Of a stretch of 6,438 nt of DNA, positions 6,156-6,438 are shown piece by piece. Origin of the DNA: Betaproteobacteria bacterium UBA6910 (lineage in GTDB: Bacteria; Pseudomonadota; Gammaproteobacteria; Burkholderiales; UBA6910); NCBI GenBank assembly GCA_002451065.1, contig DKBC01000147.1, positions 1 to 6,438 on the forward strand, written 5' to 3'. The notes under the pieces are model-generated. The model had not been told where the DNA came from and ran no database searches. It saw nothing but the letters and a program-made list of their open reading frames with translations. The position numbers were made by a program, and so were the translations under genes. Within the stretch, counting starts at the first letter, position 1. Each line of letters begins with the position of its first letter.

Positions 6156-6438
6156 ACCCCCTGTCCTTGTCGCGGTAGGGACACTCGGTCTTGGTGCAGT
6201 CCGCGTACAGGTAGAGCGAATGCTCTCGGATGGTGAAACCGCGTTCGCGGGCGATGCGGCCCTGCCGCTTTTCGATTTCAGCGTCGTAAAATTCCTCCAC
6301 CCGTCCGCATTGCATGCAGACCAAGTGGTCATGGTGTCCCCCCTGGTTGAGCTCATAGACGGCGCGCCCGCCCTCGAAGTGATGTCGTACCAGGAGCCCC
6401 GCCTGCTCGAACTGGGTCAGCACCCGGTAGACGGTGGC
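6154..6438 (-). CDS. fur: Ferric uptake regulator Fur, C-terminal part, cut by window edge
   Basis: Iron-responsive transcription factor that, when loaded with ferrous iron, represses iron-uptake genes. Only 94 residues are present of about 140-150; the N-terminus and most of the winged helix lie beyond the right edge. The visible part enters at the end of the DNA-binding domain (ATVYRVLTQFEQAGLLVRHH), where TVYR is the conserved recognition-helix segment. The dimerisation and metal-binding domain follows: GGHHDHLVCMQCGRVEEF with the histidine cluster and the first Cys pair, then IREHSLYLYADC and a second Cys pair in CTKTECPYRDKDRG at the C-terminus. The first CxxC and HHDHL point to Fur; Zur and PerR are the alternatives, but the EHSLYLYADC tail is Fur-like. 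It is convergent with recN. The frame is open to the window edge, so there is no sign of truncation. Confidence 0.95.
   Translation of the reverse strand, partial: ATVYRVLTQFEQAGLLVRHHFEGGRAVYELNQGGHHDHLVCMQCGRVEEFYDAEIEKRQGRIARERGFTIREHSLYLYADCTKTECPYRDKDRG

Overview
This is a GC-rich chromosomal segment from a proteobacterium, most likely a betaproteobacterium (perhaps Nitrosomonadales or Rhodocyclales). The assignment rests on gene order and on how the proteins read: HrcA, HemH, RecN, NadK and Fur all look like betaproteobacterial housekeeping versions, and the order fur / recN / nadK / hrcA / hemH / grpE / dnaK is typical of that class. I could not run a phylogenetic search, so the lineage is inference.

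Layout: the minus strand carries, in transcription order, hrcA (2404-3423), hemH (1219-2313), grpE (551-1123) and the 5' quarter of dnaK (482 down to the left edge). The plus strand carries nadK (3522-4400) and recN (4426-6081), 25 bp apart and probably co-transcribed. The 3' two thirds of fur lies on the minus strand at the right edge (6154 to the end) and converges on recN. No intergenic stretch reaches 300 bp. The longest gap is the roughly 98-bp divergent hrcA/nadK region. There are no tRNA, rRNA, CRISPR, insertion-sequence or prophage signatures.

How the genes fit together: HrcA is a heat-shock repressor. GrpE is the nucleotide exchange factor of DnaK, whose gene follows directly. A very good sigma-32 promoter (CTTGAAA, 13 bp, CCCCAAAT) sits just upstream of grpE, so grpE-dnaK can be induced by heat independently of upstream hrcA-hemH. 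No CIRCE operator is seen in the window, so HrcA probably acts elsewhere (for example on groESL, not visible here). HemH (ferrochelatase) and Fur (iron regulator) add a heme/iron element. NadK makes NADP, and RecN is an SMC-like double-strand-break repair protein.

All complete genes are intact and carry their key motifs. I found no novel system. The points worth a second look are regulatory: the sigma-32 promoter, the hrcA/nadK divergent region with -10-like hexamers pressed against both start codons, the nested inverted repeat between recN and fur, and the lack of a LexA box near recN.
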